A DNA stretch of 64,000 nt. It comes from an uncultured Alistipes sp. Lineage in GTDB: Bacteria > Bacteroidota > Bacteroidia > Bacteroidales > Rikenellaceae. The stretch is taken from positions 21,820 to 85,819 of the forward strand of contig CALUNH010000008.1 of the NCBI GenBank assembly GCA_944321965.1, written 5' to 3'. Made by a program: the position numbers and the translations under genes. Shown one piece after another: positions 24,498 to 33,277 of this stretch; position 1 is the stretch's first letter, and each line of letters starts with the position of its first letter. The notes under the pieces were generated by a model. The model ran no database searches. It was not told the origin of the DNA and saw only the letters and a list, made by a program, of their open reading frames with translations.

Positions 24498-25496
24498 ATG
24501 GAATTTTTGACAAACGAGAAACTCACGATCGTGGGTGCAGCCGGCATGATCGGCTCGAACATGGCTCAGACGGCACTGATGATGCGCCTGACGCCGAACA
24601 TTTGCCTGTACGACCCGTTCGGCCCGGCGCTGGAGGGTGTGGCCGAAGAGCTGTACCACTGCGCCTTCGAGGGCGTGAACATCACCTGGACGACCGACAT
24701 CAAAGGGGCGCTGACGGGTGCCGCCTATGTGGTCTCGTCGGGCGGTGCGGCGCGCAAGGCGGGCATGACGCGCGAGGACCTGCTGAAGGGCAACGCGCAG
24801 ATCGCCGAGGAGTTCGGCAAGAACCTCAAGGCCTACTGCCCGGATGTAAAGCACGTGGTGGTGATCTTCAATCCGGCCGACATTACGGGCCTGATTACGC
24901 TGATATACAGTGGGCTGAAGCCTTCGCAGGTGACGACGCTGGCCGCTCTCGACTCGACGCGCCTGCGTTCGGAGCTGGCCCGATACTTCAAGATTTCGCC
25001 CGACGAGGTCCGCAACTGCCGCACCTACGGCGGTCACGGCGAGCAGATGGCGGTCTTCGCCTCGACGACGCTGGTGGCCGGCAAGCCCCTGTCGGAGCTG
25101 ATCGGCACACAGATGCCCGAAGGCGACTGGAATGATCTGCAGCAGCGGGTGATCCAGGGCGGCAAGCACATCATCGACCTGCGGGGCCGTTCATCGTTCC
25201 AGAGCCCGGCCTATGTTTCGATCTGCATGATCGCGGCGGCCATGGGCGGCAAACCCTTCGAGTATCCGGCCGGAACGTATGTCCACAACGGGGAGTTCAA
25301 CCACATCCTGATGGCCATGGAGACGGAGATCACGAAGGATGGCGTGCGCTACAAGGACGTGAAGGGTACGCCCGAGGAGCACAAGAAGCTCAAGGAGAGT
25401 TACGAGCACCTCTGCAAGCTGCGTGACGAGGTGATCGAGATGGGAGTGCTGCCCGCCATCGACAAGTGGGGCGAGCTGAACCCGAACCTCAAGTAA
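24498..25496 (+). CDS. mdh: Malate dehydrogenase (NAD)
   Basis: 332 residues. The Rossmann loop is GAAGMIGSN with an acidic residue (YDPF) at the end of strand 2, which indicates NAD. The substrate-binding and catalytic parts are FNPADI, DSTRLRSELA (Arg) and TYGGHGEQMA (catalytic His). It reduces oxaloacetate to malate in the succinate pathway. The sequence is of the LDH/MDH superfamily form specific to Bacteroidetes rather than the E. coli form. It is the last gene of the unit and ends at the terminator at 25529. Confidence 0.9.
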   Translation: MEFLTNEKLTIVGAAGMIGSNMAQTALMMRLTPNICLYDPFGPALEGVAEELYHCAFEGVNITWTTDIKGALTGAAYVVSSGGAARKAGMTREDLLKGNAQIAEEFGKNLKAYCPDVKHVVVIFNPADITGLITLIYSGLKPSQVTTLAALDSTRLRSELARYFKISPDEVRNCRTYGGHGEQMAVFASTTLVAGKPLSELIGTQMPEGDWNDLQQRVIQGGKHIIDLRGRSSFQSPAYVSICMIAAAMGGKPFEYPAGTYVHNGEFNHILMAMETEITKDGVRYKDVKGTPEEHKKLKESYEHLCKLRDEVIEMGVLPAIDKWGELNPNLK

Positions 25497-25528
25497 GGTC
25501 CATCGGACCGTGCGTCCGACAACGAACG

Positions 25529-25562
25529 AGCCCTCCTCCCCACTCGGGGAAGAGGGCTTTTT
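25529..25562 (+). terminator. Terminator of the batD-batE-recR-mdh unit
   Basis: A 13-position stem with one mismatch (25529-25541 with 25546-25558) is followed by five T residues, about 32 nt after the mdh stop. Confidence 0.85.
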
Positions 25563-25665
25563 GGGCACCATTACCTTTTTTCGTGGGCAGCGCTCCGATG
25601 TGTGGTACGGTCCGACGGGACCGGTTGTATCCCGGTGTGGCGTTCTTGTGTGCGCCCCGACGGGG

Positions 25666-26094
25666 TTATGGTTTGGCCTGGAAGACGGCGCGCAGTTCGC
25701 CGTCGGCGAGGATCAGCAGCATCGGGCCGTCCATGTCGTAGTGGGTGGCCGATTCGAGCGCCTCGATGAAGGCTTGTTCGCGTTTCAGATCGGGGCAGGC
25801 CATGCGTGTGGCGGCTAGCGGCCCGATCTTGAGCGAGCGTTTCTCGTCGCTCTTGTAGGTTCCGGAAATCCGGTTGCAGGCCCCCACGCCGGAGATCTGA
25901 CCCTTTTCGGCCGAGAGCGTGACGGTGAAACTCCCCTCCCGGGGCTGAATGGTCTCGCCGCCGAGCTGGATCAACTGCCATTCGGTACCGACGAGCGGGC
26001 GGCGGGTCTTCTTCTGGTAGGAGCGGCAGTGGCAGCATCCGGCCATAAGCGCCGCAAGGCCAGCGATTACCGCGATTCGAAGCAAAAATTTCAT
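25666..26094 (-). CDS. META-domain lipoprotein
   Basis: 142 residues. A lipoprotein signal ends at the lipobox AGC (Cys20), followed by CHCRSYQ. The remainder is a META/HslJ-like domain with its typical start (GTEWQLIQLGGE), GACNRISGTY, and LAATRMACP. HslJ-type proteins are associated with heat shock or novobiocin resistance in E. coli; the biochemical role is unknown. It is divergent from ridA, with the two -7 elements only 12 nt apart. Confidence 0.87.
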   Translation of the reverse strand: MKFLLRIAVIAGLAALMAGCCHCRSYQKKTRRPLVGTEWQLIQLGGETIQPREGSFTVTLSAEKGQISGVGACNRISGTYKSDEKRSLKIGPLAATRMACPDLKREQAFIEALESATHYDMDGPMLLILADGELRAVFQAKP

Positions 26095-26117
26095 GGTTTT
26101 TCGATTGTGTGATGCTG

Positions 26118-26125
26118 CAAATATA
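26118..26125 (-). promoter_or_regulatory. -7 element of the META lipoprotein gene
   Basis: TATATTTG on the minus strand, 23 nt from the ATG. It occupies the place where the -33 region of the divergent ridA promoter should be. Confidence 0.65.
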
Positions 26126-26137
26126 GAGAATTAATCG

Positions 26138-26145
26138 TACCTTTG
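26138..26145 (+). promoter_or_regulatory. -7 element of ridA
   Basis: TACCTTTG, 23 nt upstream of ATG 26169. Its -33 region overlaps the META gene promoter, so the two should compete. Confidence 0.65.
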
Positions 26146-26168
26146 GTGACCCAACGAACCATTTGTCT

Positions 26169-26543
26169 ATGAAAAAGATCATTGCATCGCCGCAGGCCCC
26201 CAAAGCCGTGGGGCCTTATTCCCAGGCCGTTGAAACGGGCGGGACGCTTTATGTTTCGGGCCAGCTGCCCCTCGACGGCGCTACGGGCCGGATGGCCGAG
26301 GGCGTCGAGGCCCAGACGCGCCAGTCGCTGACGAATATCGGCCACATCCTCCGCGAGGCAGGCTACGACTTCTCGGATGTGGTGAAGACGACGGTCCTGC
26401 TGCAGTCGATCGGCGACTTTGCGGCGATGAATGCCGTCTATGCGGAGTTCTTCACGGGCGACAAACCGGCCCGGGTCTGCTACGAAGTGGCAGCCCTTCC
26501 GATGGGTGCCCGGGTGGAGATCGACGCCGTGGCCGTGAAATAA
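26169..26543 (+). CDS. ridA: RidA family enamine/imine deaminase
   Basis: 124 residues from ATG 26169. It hydrolyses reactive 2-aminoacrylate and related enamines released by PLP enzymes. The family motifs SPQAPKAVGPYSQA, VYVSGQLP-like (LYVSGQLPLD) and the C-terminal ARVCYEVAALPMGARVEID, with the substrate-binding Arg, are complete. The length is typical for the trimeric RidA/YjgF family. The gene is monocistronic, with its own promoter and a terminator at 26566. Confidence 0.95.
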   Translation: MKKIIASPQAPKAVGPYSQAVETGGTLYVSGQLPLDGATGRMAEGVEAQTRQSLTNIGHILREAGYDFSDVVKTTVLLQSIGDFAAMNAVYAEFFTGDKPARVCYEVAALPMGARVEIDAVAVK

Positions 26544-26565
26544 AATCCTGCGGCCATCTCCTGTG

Positions 26566-26593
26566 CGCGTCCCGGATACCCGGGGCGCGTCTT
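26566..26593 (+). terminator. Terminator of ridA
   Basis: A 10-bp stem (26566-26575 with 26580-26589, one G-T pair) with a 4-nt loop, followed by TCTTTT, 22 nt after the stop. Confidence 0.75.
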
Positions 26594-26717
26594 TTCACCT
26601 TTTGTAGATAAATTGTCGATAAAAAAGCTTCCGGGATCTGGCTTTTTCGTGGGAAAAGTTTGAAATTTGTAGAACCGCGCGTCTACGCCGTGCACCTGTT
26701 CCGGGGGCGGGAGAAGG

Positions 26718-26904
26718 AGTGACCGGGGAGTGACCGGGGAGTGACCGGGGAGTGACCGGGGAGTGACCGGGGAGTGACCGGGGAGTGACCGGAGAGTGAC
26801 CGGAGAGTGACCGGAGAGTGACCGGAGAGTGACCGGGGAGTGACCGGGGAGTGACCGGAAAGTGACCGGAAAGTGACCGGAAAGTGTCCGGAAAGTGTCC
26901 GGGG
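26718..26904. repeat. 17-copy tandem array of an 11-bp unit upstream of nrdJ
   Basis: Seventeen uninterrupted 11-bp units, consensus AGTGACCGGRR, 187 bp in all. Variants are blocked: units 1-6 end GGGG, 7-10 GGAG, 11-12 GGGG, 13-15 GGAA, and 16-17 read AGTGTCCGG. This grouping indicates growth by slippage or unequal exchange. All units have the same length, about one helical turn. It ends 46 bp before the nrdJ ATG in a 407-bp gap (26544-26950). Besides the array, that gap holds the ridA terminator and about 120 bp without a recognisable consensus promoter. Confidence 0.95.
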
Positions 26905-26950
26905 AGAGAAAATGCTGAAAAACTGAAAAATAGATAAGAGTCAAAACGTT

Positions 26951-29506
26951 ATGTCTAAAACAGCCAATGTCGGGGCGCCGCAGAAGGTCGATTACAACGA
27001 TGCGGTCGCCGAATCGAAAAAGTATTTCGAGGGTGACGATCTCGCCGCTACGGTGTGGGTGAGCAAGTACGCCTTGAAGGACTCTTTCGGAAACATCTAC
27101 GAGCGTTCGCCGCGGGAGATGCACCAGCGTATCGCCGCGGAGATCGAGCGTATCGAGCGGAAGTATCCGAACCCCCTCAGCAAGGAGGAGGCTTTCGAAC
27201 TGCTCGACCATTTCCGGTACGTGATTCCGCAGGGCGGTCCGATGACCGGTATCGGCAACAACTTCCAGGTTGCATCGCTGTCGAACTGCTTCGTCATCGG
27301 CCACAAGCACCCGGCCGACTCCTACGGCGGGATCTTCCGCATGGACGAGGAGCAGGTGCAGCTGATGAAACGGCGCGGCGGTGTGGGGCATGACCTTTCG
27401 CACATCCGCCCGACGGGCAGCCCGGTGCTGAACTCGGCCCTCACGTCGACGGGTATCGTTCCCTTCATGGAGCGCTACTCGAACTCGACGCGCGAGGTGG
27501 CGCAGGACGGCCGCCGCGGAGCCCTGATGCTCACACTCTCGATCAAACACCCCGACGCCGAGCGCTTCATCGACGCCAAGGTCGATACGGGCAAGGTCAC
27601 GGGCGCGAACGTCTCGATCAAGATCGACGACGAGTTCATGCGTGCGGCGCTGGCCGGGAAGAAGTACCACCAGCAGTTCCCGATCGTCTCGGACCAGCCC
27701 AAATTCGAACAGGATATCGACGCGAAGAAACTCTGGGAGAAGATCATTCACAATGCGTGGAAGTCGGCCGAGCCGGGCGTGCTGTTCTGGGATACGGTGA
27801 TCCGCGAGAGCATCCCCGACTGCTATGCCGACGAAGGCTTTGTGACGGTCTCGACGAACCCCTGCGGTGAGATTCCGCTCTGCCCCTACGATTCGTGCCG
27901 TCTGCTGGCGATGAACCTCTTCAGCTATGTGGACAATCCGTTCAAGGCCGATGCGAAGTTCAACTTCGAGAAGTTCCGCGACCATGTGGGCAAGGCCATG
28001 CACATGATGGACGACATTATCGATCTGGAGCTGGAGAAGGTGGAGCAGATCATCGCCAAGATCGAGGGCGATCCCGAGGATATGGATGTCCGCCGCGTGG
28101 AGCTGGAACTCTGGAAGAAGATCCGGACGATGGCTCAGAAGGGACGCCGCACGGGACTCGGCATTACGGCCGAAGGCGACATGCTGGCCGCCCTGGGGTT
28201 GCGCTACGGCTCGCAGGAGGCGATCGACTTCGCCGTGGAGGTGCAGAAGACGCTGGCGCTGGCCGCCTACGGGGCTTCGGTGAAGATGGCTGCCGAGCGC
28301 GGGGCCTTCCCGATCTACGATACGGCCAAGGAGGCGAACAACCCGATGATCGCACGGATCCGGGAGGCCGATCCTGCGCTCTACGAGGAGATGACGAAGG
28401 TCGGGCGGCGCAACATCGCCATGCTGACCATCGCACCGACGGGTACGACGTCGCTCATGTCGCAGACCACGTCGGGCATCGAACCCGTTTTCCGGACGGT
28501 CTACAAGCGCCGCCGGAAAATCAACCCCTCGGACCACGACACGCATGTCGACTACGAGGACGAAACGGGCGAGAAGTTCCAGGAGTACAACGTCTACCAC
28601 CACAACTTCGTGAAGTGGCTGGAGACGAACGGCTACGACACGTCGAAACTGGCGACGATTTCGGACGAGGAGTTGGATCAGTGGGTGAAGGCGTCGCCCT
28701 ATCACGGCGCCACGGCGAACGACATCGACTGGGTGGCCAAGGTGAAGATGCAGGGTGCGATCCAGAAGTGGGTGGACCATTCGATTTCGGTGACGGTGAA
28801 CCTCCCGAACAACGTTTCGGAGGAGCTGGTTGCCGATGTCTACCGCACGGCGTGGGAGTGCGGTTGCAAGGGTGTCACGGTTTACCGTGACGGCTGCCGC
28901 TCGGGCGTGCTGCTGGACAAGAGTTCCAAAGGTAAGAAATCGCGTTGCGAGGAGCATCCGGGCGAGGTGCTCAAGCGCCCGAAGTCGATTCCTGCGGATA
29001 TCGTGCGCTTCAAGAACGGCTCGGAGGACTGGATCGCCTTTGTGGGGCTGCAGAATGGCCGCCCGTACGAGATCTTTACCGGTAAGATCGAGGAGGATGC
29101 CATGTATATTCCGCCGAAGATCCGGAAAGGCTATATAATAAAGGTGCGCGAGGAGGATGGATCGAAGCGTTACGATTTCCAGTATGTCGACCGTTACGGC
29201 TATACGAATACGATCGGCGGGATCTCGCGACTGTTCAACGAGGAGTTCTGGAACTATGCCAAGCTGATTTCGGGTGTGCTGCGCCACGGGATGCCGATCG
29301 AGAAGACCGTTTCGCTGATCGAGTCGCTGCATCTGGACAGCGTGTCGATCAACACCTGGAAGACGGGTGTCTGCCGGGCGTTGAAGCAGTATATCGTCGA
29401 CGGTACGAAGTCCAAAGGGAAGTGCCCGAGCTGCGGTCAGGAGAACATGGCCTACCAGAACGGGTGCCTGACCTGTATGTCCTGCGGCTATTCGAAGTGC
29501 GGTTGA
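26951..29506 (+). CDS. nrdJ: Adenosylcobalamin-dependent (class II) ribonucleoside-diphosphate reductase
   Basis: 851 residues. Reduces ribonucleotides to deoxyribonucleotides with a B12-generated thiyl radical, without oxygen. The 10-stranded barrel shows LSNCFVIG (first redox Cys), the GVGHDLSHIRP segment, and STNPCGEIPLCPYDSC (CGE with the radical Cys region). The tail carries a zinc-ribbon-like motif CPSCGQ...CLTCMSCGYSKCG that also supplies redox cysteines. No cobalamin riboswitch is visible upstream; instead there is the 11-bp tandem array. A hairpin with a T run at about 29537-29576 may terminate it. Confidence 0.94.
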   Translation: MSKTANVGAPQKVDYNDAVAESKKYFEGDDLAATVWVSKYALKDSFGNIYERSPREMHQRIAAEIERIERKYPNPLSKEEAFELLDHFRYVIPQGGPMTGIGNNFQVASLSNCFVIGHKHPADSYGGIFRMDEEQVQLMKRRGGVGHDLSHIRPTGSPVLNSALTSTGIVPFMERYSNSTREVAQDGRRGALMLTLSIKHPDAERFIDAKVDTGKVTGANVSIKIDDEFMRAALAGKKYHQQFPIVSDQPKFEQDIDAKKLWEKIIHNAWKSAEPGVLFWDTVIRESIPDCYADEGFVTVSTNPCGEIPLCPYDSCRLLAMNLFSYVDNPFKADAKFNFEKFRDHVGKAMHMMDDIIDLELEKVEQIIAKIEGDPEDMDVRRVELELWKKIRTMAQKGRRTGLGITAEGDMLAALGLRYGSQEAIDFAVEVQKTLALAAYGASVKMAAERGAFPIYDTAKEANNPMIARIREADPALYEEMTKVGRRNIAMLTIAPTGTTSLMSQTTSGIEPVFRTVYKRRRKINPSDHDTHVDYEDETGEKFQEYNVYHHNFVKWLETNGYDTSKLATISDEELDQWVKASPYHGATANDIDWVAKVKMQGAIQKWVDHSISVTVNLPNNVSEELVADVYRTAWECGCKGVTVYRDGCRSGVLLDKSSKGKKSRCEEHPGEVLKRPKSIPADIVRFKNGSEDWIAFVGLQNGRPYEIFTGKIEEDAMYIPPKIRKGYIIKVREEDGSKRYDFQYVDRYGYTNTIGGISRLFNEEFWNYAKLISGVLRHGMPIEKTVSLIESLHLDSVSINTWKTGVCRALKQYIVDGTKSKGKCPSCGQENMAYQNGCLTCMSCGYSKCG

Positions 29507-29636
29507 CGATCGTATTTCCAGCCTCAAATGAGGCACAAAAGGTTCGGGAAGGCGGTCTCAGACCTTTTTTTGCGGAAAAAACGTGATTTTTGCGCTTTTT
29601 TTGCAGGTGAAGAATCGTTTTTTATGAAAAAATGCG

Positions 29637-29644
29637 TACTTTTA
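29637..29644 (+). promoter_or_regulatory. -7-like element upstream of the OmpA-type gene
   Basis: TACTTTTA, one base from TAnnTTTG, 47 nt before ATG 29692. The -33 region is T-rich without a clear TTTG. Confidence 0.4.
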
Positions 29645-29691
29645 CGACAAGTATGTGAGGTCAACAGAATGTGTAACAAAACGTATTTAAT

Positions 29692-30882
29692 ATGAAAAAG
29701 ATTTTCCTGACTTTCGCAGTCGCGGTATTCGCGGTTTCGGCTTGGGCTGAAGGAACCCCCAAGAAGCCGAGTTTTGCAGGATTCGTCTCGAACGGTTTCT
29801 GGGATAATTGGGAGATATCGGCCGGTTTGGGTACCGGTACGGCTTTCTCGAACGGTGGAAACCTGGGTGCTCGCAGCGAGCGTTTCGGATTCGAAGGCAA
29901 CCTGTCGGTAACCAAATGGCTGCATCCGGTTGTCGGAGTCCGCGGACAGCTGCAGGGCGGCTGGTTCAACAATTTTGACGCGGGTCTGGGCAAGATGACG
30001 TGGCCGTACATGTTCGTTCACACGGACGTGATGGTCAACCTCTCGAACTGGATCGGCGGCTATCGTGAGGATCGTGCCTGGTATGGCGTGCCGTTTGCCG
30101 GTTTCGGTTATATGGCGTCGAACTTCACCGATGGCAGCCAGCGTGACAACCACAGCGGTACGAATCAGGAGTTCGCCTTTACGGCAGGTTTGCTGAACAA
30201 GTTCCGCCTGTCGCCGTCGTTCGACTTCAACCTCGAACTGAAGGGTCTTCTGGCCAAGTCGGAGATTTGCCCGGCCGGCATGAACGGTGCCTACCTCTTC
30301 GGGTTTACGGCAACTGCCGGTATCACCTATCGCTTCAACCAGCGCGGCTGGGAGCGTGGTGTTCCGGGATATACGGCCGAGGATATTCGGGCTTTCCAGG
30401 ATGCCGTGGCTTCGGGCAATGCCGCTCTGAAGGCTGCGAAGGATGAGAATGCCCGTCTGAACGAGCAGTTGACGGCCGCACAGGCTGCAGCTAAGGCCGC
30501 CAAGAAGGCTGCCGCGCAGGCTGAGGCTAAAGCCGCTGCAGAGGCTCAGAAGGTGAACACCTCGGGCCCGACCTCGATCATCTTCTACGATTACAGCATG
30601 TCGAAGCTGACGGCAAAGGACAAGACGCGCCTGGAGCTGACCGCCGATCTGATCAAGAACGGTCCGAAGGATCGGGTTTACACGATCCAGGGACACGCCG
30701 ACCAGCAGACGGGTACGGCTGCCGGGAACAAGCGGGTTGCCGAGAACCGTGCGAAGAATGTCTACGACTTCCTGGTTAAATGCGGTGTGAACCCCAAGCA
30801 GCTCACTTACGAGGGCCTGGGCAACGAGCCTGACATCTACAAGAACAACCAGAAGGCCAACCGCTCGGTAATCATCAAGTAA
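29692..30882 (+). CDS. OmpA-family outer-membrane beta-barrel protein
   Basis: 396 residues. Signal peptide ending VSAWA. An N-terminal barrel of about 200 residues (alternating aromatic strands such as WEISAGLGTGTAF and LHPVVGVRGQLQGGWF) is followed by an Ala/Lys-rich coiled coil (about 250-285). The C-terminal OmpA/MotB peptidoglycan-binding domain contains TIQGHADQQTGT and NKRVAENRAKNVYDFL, closing with NRSVIIK. It probably links outer membrane and cell wall and is likely abundant. It is single, with a strong terminator at 30902. Function as porin versus purely structural protein cannot be decided. Confidence 0.9.
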   Translation: MKKIFLTFAVAVFAVSAWAEGTPKKPSFAGFVSNGFWDNWEISAGLGTGTAFSNGGNLGARSERFGFEGNLSVTKWLHPVVGVRGQLQGGWFNNFDAGLGKMTWPYMFVHTDVMVNLSNWIGGYREDRAWYGVPFAGFGYMASNFTDGSQRDNHSGTNQEFAFTAGLLNKFRLSPSFDFNLELKGLLAKSEICPAGMNGAYLFGFTATAGITYRFNQRGWERGVPGYTAEDIRAFQDAVASGNAALKAAKDENARLNEQLTAAQAAAKAAKKAAAQAEAKAAAEAQKVNTSGPTSIIFYDYSMSKLTAKDKTRLELTADLIKNGPKDRVYTIQGHADQQTGTAAGNKRVAENRAKNVYDFLVKCGVNPKQLTYEGLGNEPDIYKNNQKANRSVIIK

Positions 30883-30901
30883 TCAAAACCTTGTCAAACA
30901 G

Positions 30902-30931
30902 AATGCTCCCCGGAGACGGGGAGCATTTTTT
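30902..30931 (+). terminator. Terminator of the OmpA-family gene
   Basis: A perfect 10-bp stem (30902-30911 with 30918-30927), 6-nt loop and T run, 19 nt after the stop codon. Confidence 0.9.
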
Positions 30932-31040
30932 GTGGTACGGGGTGGCGGCGATGCGGTGAAGGAATTGGGAAACGGGGGGGTGCGAAGACCGGCAAGGGGC
31001 CGCTGTCCCTGGTCCAGAGGAGGTTTGGGGCGGGCCCGGG

Positions 31041-31331
31041 TCAGCGGATGATGACGGCCTGGACGAACTGAATGCCGGAACGCCGGTTGATCTCCTCCTT
31101 GAGTGCCTCCCGCTGGTAGAAAAGCTCGGAACGCACGACACTCGACTGGATACGGACATACAGAATCCGCTTTTCGAGCCGCAATTCGGTTGTCAGATCC
31201 GCCACGCGGTCTCCGACGATCTCCCGCCACGTATCGGGGAGTTTCCCTTCGGCGACCTTTGCGGCGACATAGGGGCGTTTGAAGAATTCGTCCAGCAGGT
31301 CGCCCATCAGTATGGTTTTCGTGCGTCTCAT
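31041..31331 (-). CDS. DUF721/DciA-like protein
   Basis: 96 residues, a small basic KH-like protein of the DUF721 family to which the replicative-helicase loader DciA belongs (WREIVGDRVADLT and the LYVRIQSSVVRSELF strand-helix). Its ATG overlaps the recF stop in an ATGA (31328-31331), so it is translationally coupled to recF. A gene of this family next to recF is common and fits a DNA replication or repair role. Confidence 0.85.
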   Translation of the reverse strand: MRRTKTILMGDLLDEFFKRPYVAAKVAEGKLPDTWREIVGDRVADLTTELRLEKRILYVRIQSSVVRSELFYQREALKEEINRRSGIQFVQAVIIR

Positions 31332-32479
31332 TCGTGTGCCGGTTGGGTCGGTTCTTCGGATGGTTCCTCGGACGTTTCTCTCGCTTCGGCATCCCGGGTG
31401 ACGTTGCCGTCGGTTACGGTAAAGAGCGCGTAGTCCCCACCTGCCCGATCGAGAATCCGCTTCAGCCGCGTGGGGTTGCAGTCGGAGATGAAAATCTGCC
31501 CGAAGGTTTCGGCCGATACCAGGCGGATCAACTGCTCGACCCGCCCGGCATCGAGCTTGTCGAAAAGGTCGTCCAGCAGCAGGATGGGGTGTTCGTGCTT
31601 CTCCTCGGCGACAATGGCGTACTGGGCGAGTTTCAGGGCGATCAGGAAGGACTTCTGCTGCCCCTGCGACCCGTATTTCCGCAGGGGGTAGCCGCCGATC
31701 TTCAGCACCAGGTCGTCGCGGTGGATGCCTGCGGTGGTGAATTCGTTGACGAGATCCCGCTGCCGGGCACTCTGCAGCACCTCCTCGAAGGGTCGATCGT
31801 TCAATTCGGACTTGTAGAGGAGTTCGACCTGTTCGCGGTCTCCGGAGAGCGTGCGGTAGTATTCCGCCACGACGGGCTGCAGCCGCTGGACAAACTCCCG
31901 GCGGCGTTCATGAATCTTGTTTCCGTGTTCGCAGAGCTGGCGGTCGTAGATCTGCAGCATCGTTTCGTCGGGCTGCATCTTGAGCAGGCGGTTGCGTTCG
32001 GCCAGGACGGCGTTGTAACGCATGACGGCCTGCAGGTAGGGGCGGTCGAGTTGTGCGATGAAGGCATTGAGGTAACGGCGCCGTTCATCTGCGGCGTCGG
32101 AGATCAGGGCGCTGTCGGCCGGGGAGACGATCACCGCGGGGATCAGCCCTACATGGTCCGCAAGCCGTTCGTATACCTTTCCGTTCCGTTTGAGCACTTT
32201 GCCGCCCTTGCGGGAGAAGGAGCATACGACGCTTTCGCTCTTCCCGGAATCGGTGGTGTATGCGCCGTCCGCGAGGAAGAAGTCTGCATCGTGCCGGACG
32301 CTCTGTCCGTCGGTCATCTGCAGGGCGGATTTGCACATCGAGAGGTAGTAAACGGCGTCGATGATGTTCGTTTTCCCCGCTCCGTTGTCCCCCACCAGCG
32401 CATTGATCCCGGGGCAGAAGGCGAGTTCCACCTGTCGGATGTTTTTGAAATTCAGCAGCGCTAATTTTTTCAGGTACAT
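31328..32479 (-). CDS. recF: DNA replication and repair protein RecF
   Basis: 383 residues from ATG 32479 (MYLKKLALLNFKNI). SMC-like ATPase that acts with RecO/RecR at single-strand gaps. Walker A is GDNGAGKTN, the ABC signature SQGQQKS, and Walker B LLLDDLFDKLD. The start is fixed by the -7 element at 32484-32491, which lies inside a possible five-codon upstream extension. With this promoter the mRNA would begin at or next to the ATG. A DUF721 gene overlaps its end. Confidence 0.95.
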   Translation of the reverse strand: MYLKKLALLNFKNIRQVELAFCPGINALVGDNGAGKTNIIDAVYYLSMCKSALQMTDGQSVRHDADFFLADGAYTTDSGKSESVVCSFSRKGGKVLKRNGKVYERLADHVGLIPAVIVSPADSALISDAADERRRYLNAFIAQLDRPYLQAVMRYNAVLAERNRLLKMQPDETMLQIYDRQLCEHGNKIHERRREFVQRLQPVVAEYYRTLSGDREQVELLYKSELNDRPFEEVLQSARQRDLVNEFTTAGIHRDDLVLKIGGYPLRKYGSQGQQKSFLIALKLAQYAIVAEEKHEHPILLLDDLFDKLDAGRVEQLIRLVSAETFGQIFISDCNPTRLKRILDRAGGDYALFTVTDGNVTRDAEARETSEEPSEEPTQPAHE

Positions 32480-32483
32480 AAGG

Positions 32484-32491
32484 CAAAAATA
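32484..32491 (-). promoter_or_regulatory. -7 element of recF, abutting the start codon
   Basis: TATTTTTG on the minus strand ends 4 nt before the recF ATG. A start 4-7 nt after the element would make the message leaderless. Confidence 0.6.
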
Positions 32492-32511
32492 CAAAAAATC
32501 CGGACACGACC

Positions 32512-32541
32512 TTGCACATTGTGAATAGTTTTGTATCTTTG
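32512..32541 (+). promoter_or_regulatory. Promoter of the TPR protein-ribH unit
   Basis: TTG (32512-32514), 19 nt, TATCTTTG (32534-32541); the start codon is at 32585. It is divergent from the recF promoter. Confidence 0.75.
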
Positions 32542-32584
32542 CAGACTATCGTACGGATTATAAACTAAAAACACGAATAACACT

Positions 32585-33268
32585 ATGGCAAAACAGAACG
32601 TCGCCGAACCGGAAACCCTCGGTGAAGCAATGAACAAAACGGAGCTCTTTTTCGAGAAGAACGGCCGCATGATGTCCTACATTTTCCTGGGACTTTTGAT
32701 TCTTGCGGCCTTGATCTTCGGTTATCGGACGCTGATCGTCCAGCCCCGTGCGGAGAAGGCCGCGGAGATGATCGCCGAAGCTCAGAACCGTTTTGACAGT
32801 GAAACCCCGGATTTCGAACTGGCCTTGCTGGGCGATGCCAACGGCGCGGGCTTCCTGGATGTGATCGAGCAGTACGGCTCGACGCCTTCGGGGAACCTGG
32901 CGAAGCACTATGCGGGGATCTGCTACCTGCGGACGGGAGATCTGGAGAATGCCGCAAAGTACCTGGCCAAATACTCGCCGGTGAAGGGAATCCCGGGATC
33001 GCTGATCAACGCCCAGAACTACGGGTTGCAGGGCGATGTGGCGGTCGAGCAGCAGAACTACGCCCAGGCGGTGAAATTCTATGAGAAGGCCGTGCAGGCT
33101 GCCGACAACAACATGACGACGCCGATGTACCTTCGCAAGGCGGGGCTTGCCGAGCAGGCGCAGGGCAACAACGCCGCCGCTGCGGCTTATTACGAGCGGA
33201 TCCTGACGTCGTATCCCGCCTCGATGGAGGCCCGGGATGCCGAGAAACTGCTGGGCAGCGTCAAATAA
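32585..33268 (+). CDS. Membrane-anchored TPR protein (YfgM-like)
   Basis: 227 residues. A cytosolic N-terminus of about 30 residues, one TM helix (about 33-53, MSYIFLGLLILAALIFGY), then a periplasmic TPR solenoid with at least three units (NLAKHYAGICYLRTGDLENA, GDVAVEQQNYAQAVKFYEKA, LRKAGLAEQAQGNNAAAAAYYER). This topology matches YfgM-like tetratricopeptide proteins, proposed to assist envelope protein folding. Specific partners are unknown. ribH begins 9 bp downstream. Confidence 0.8.
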   Translation: MAKQNVAEPETLGEAMNKTELFFEKNGRMMSYIFLGLLILAALIFGYRTLIVQPRAEKAAEMIAEAQNRFDSETPDFELALLGDANGAGFLDVIEQYGSTPSGNLAKHYAGICYLRTGDLENAAKYLAKYSPVKGIPGSLINAQNYGLQGDVAVEQQNYAQAVKFYEKAVQAADNNMTTPMYLRKAGLAEQAQGNNAAAAAYYERILTSYPASMEARDAEKLLGSVK

Positions 33269-33277
33269 GCGACAGCG

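Noticed and set aside
26594-26950. Cobalamin riboswitch or NrdR boxes upstream of nrdJ
   Set aside because: I could not find the B12-box core or a paired NrdR palindrome; only the 11-bp array is visible. A covariance-model search would be decisive.
26480-29536. 1018-codon minus-strand frame opposite nrdJ, with repeated HSPVTLRSL-type residues
   Set aside because: The repeat peptide is just the 11-bp DNA array read in three frames, and the rest is antisense of nrdJ.
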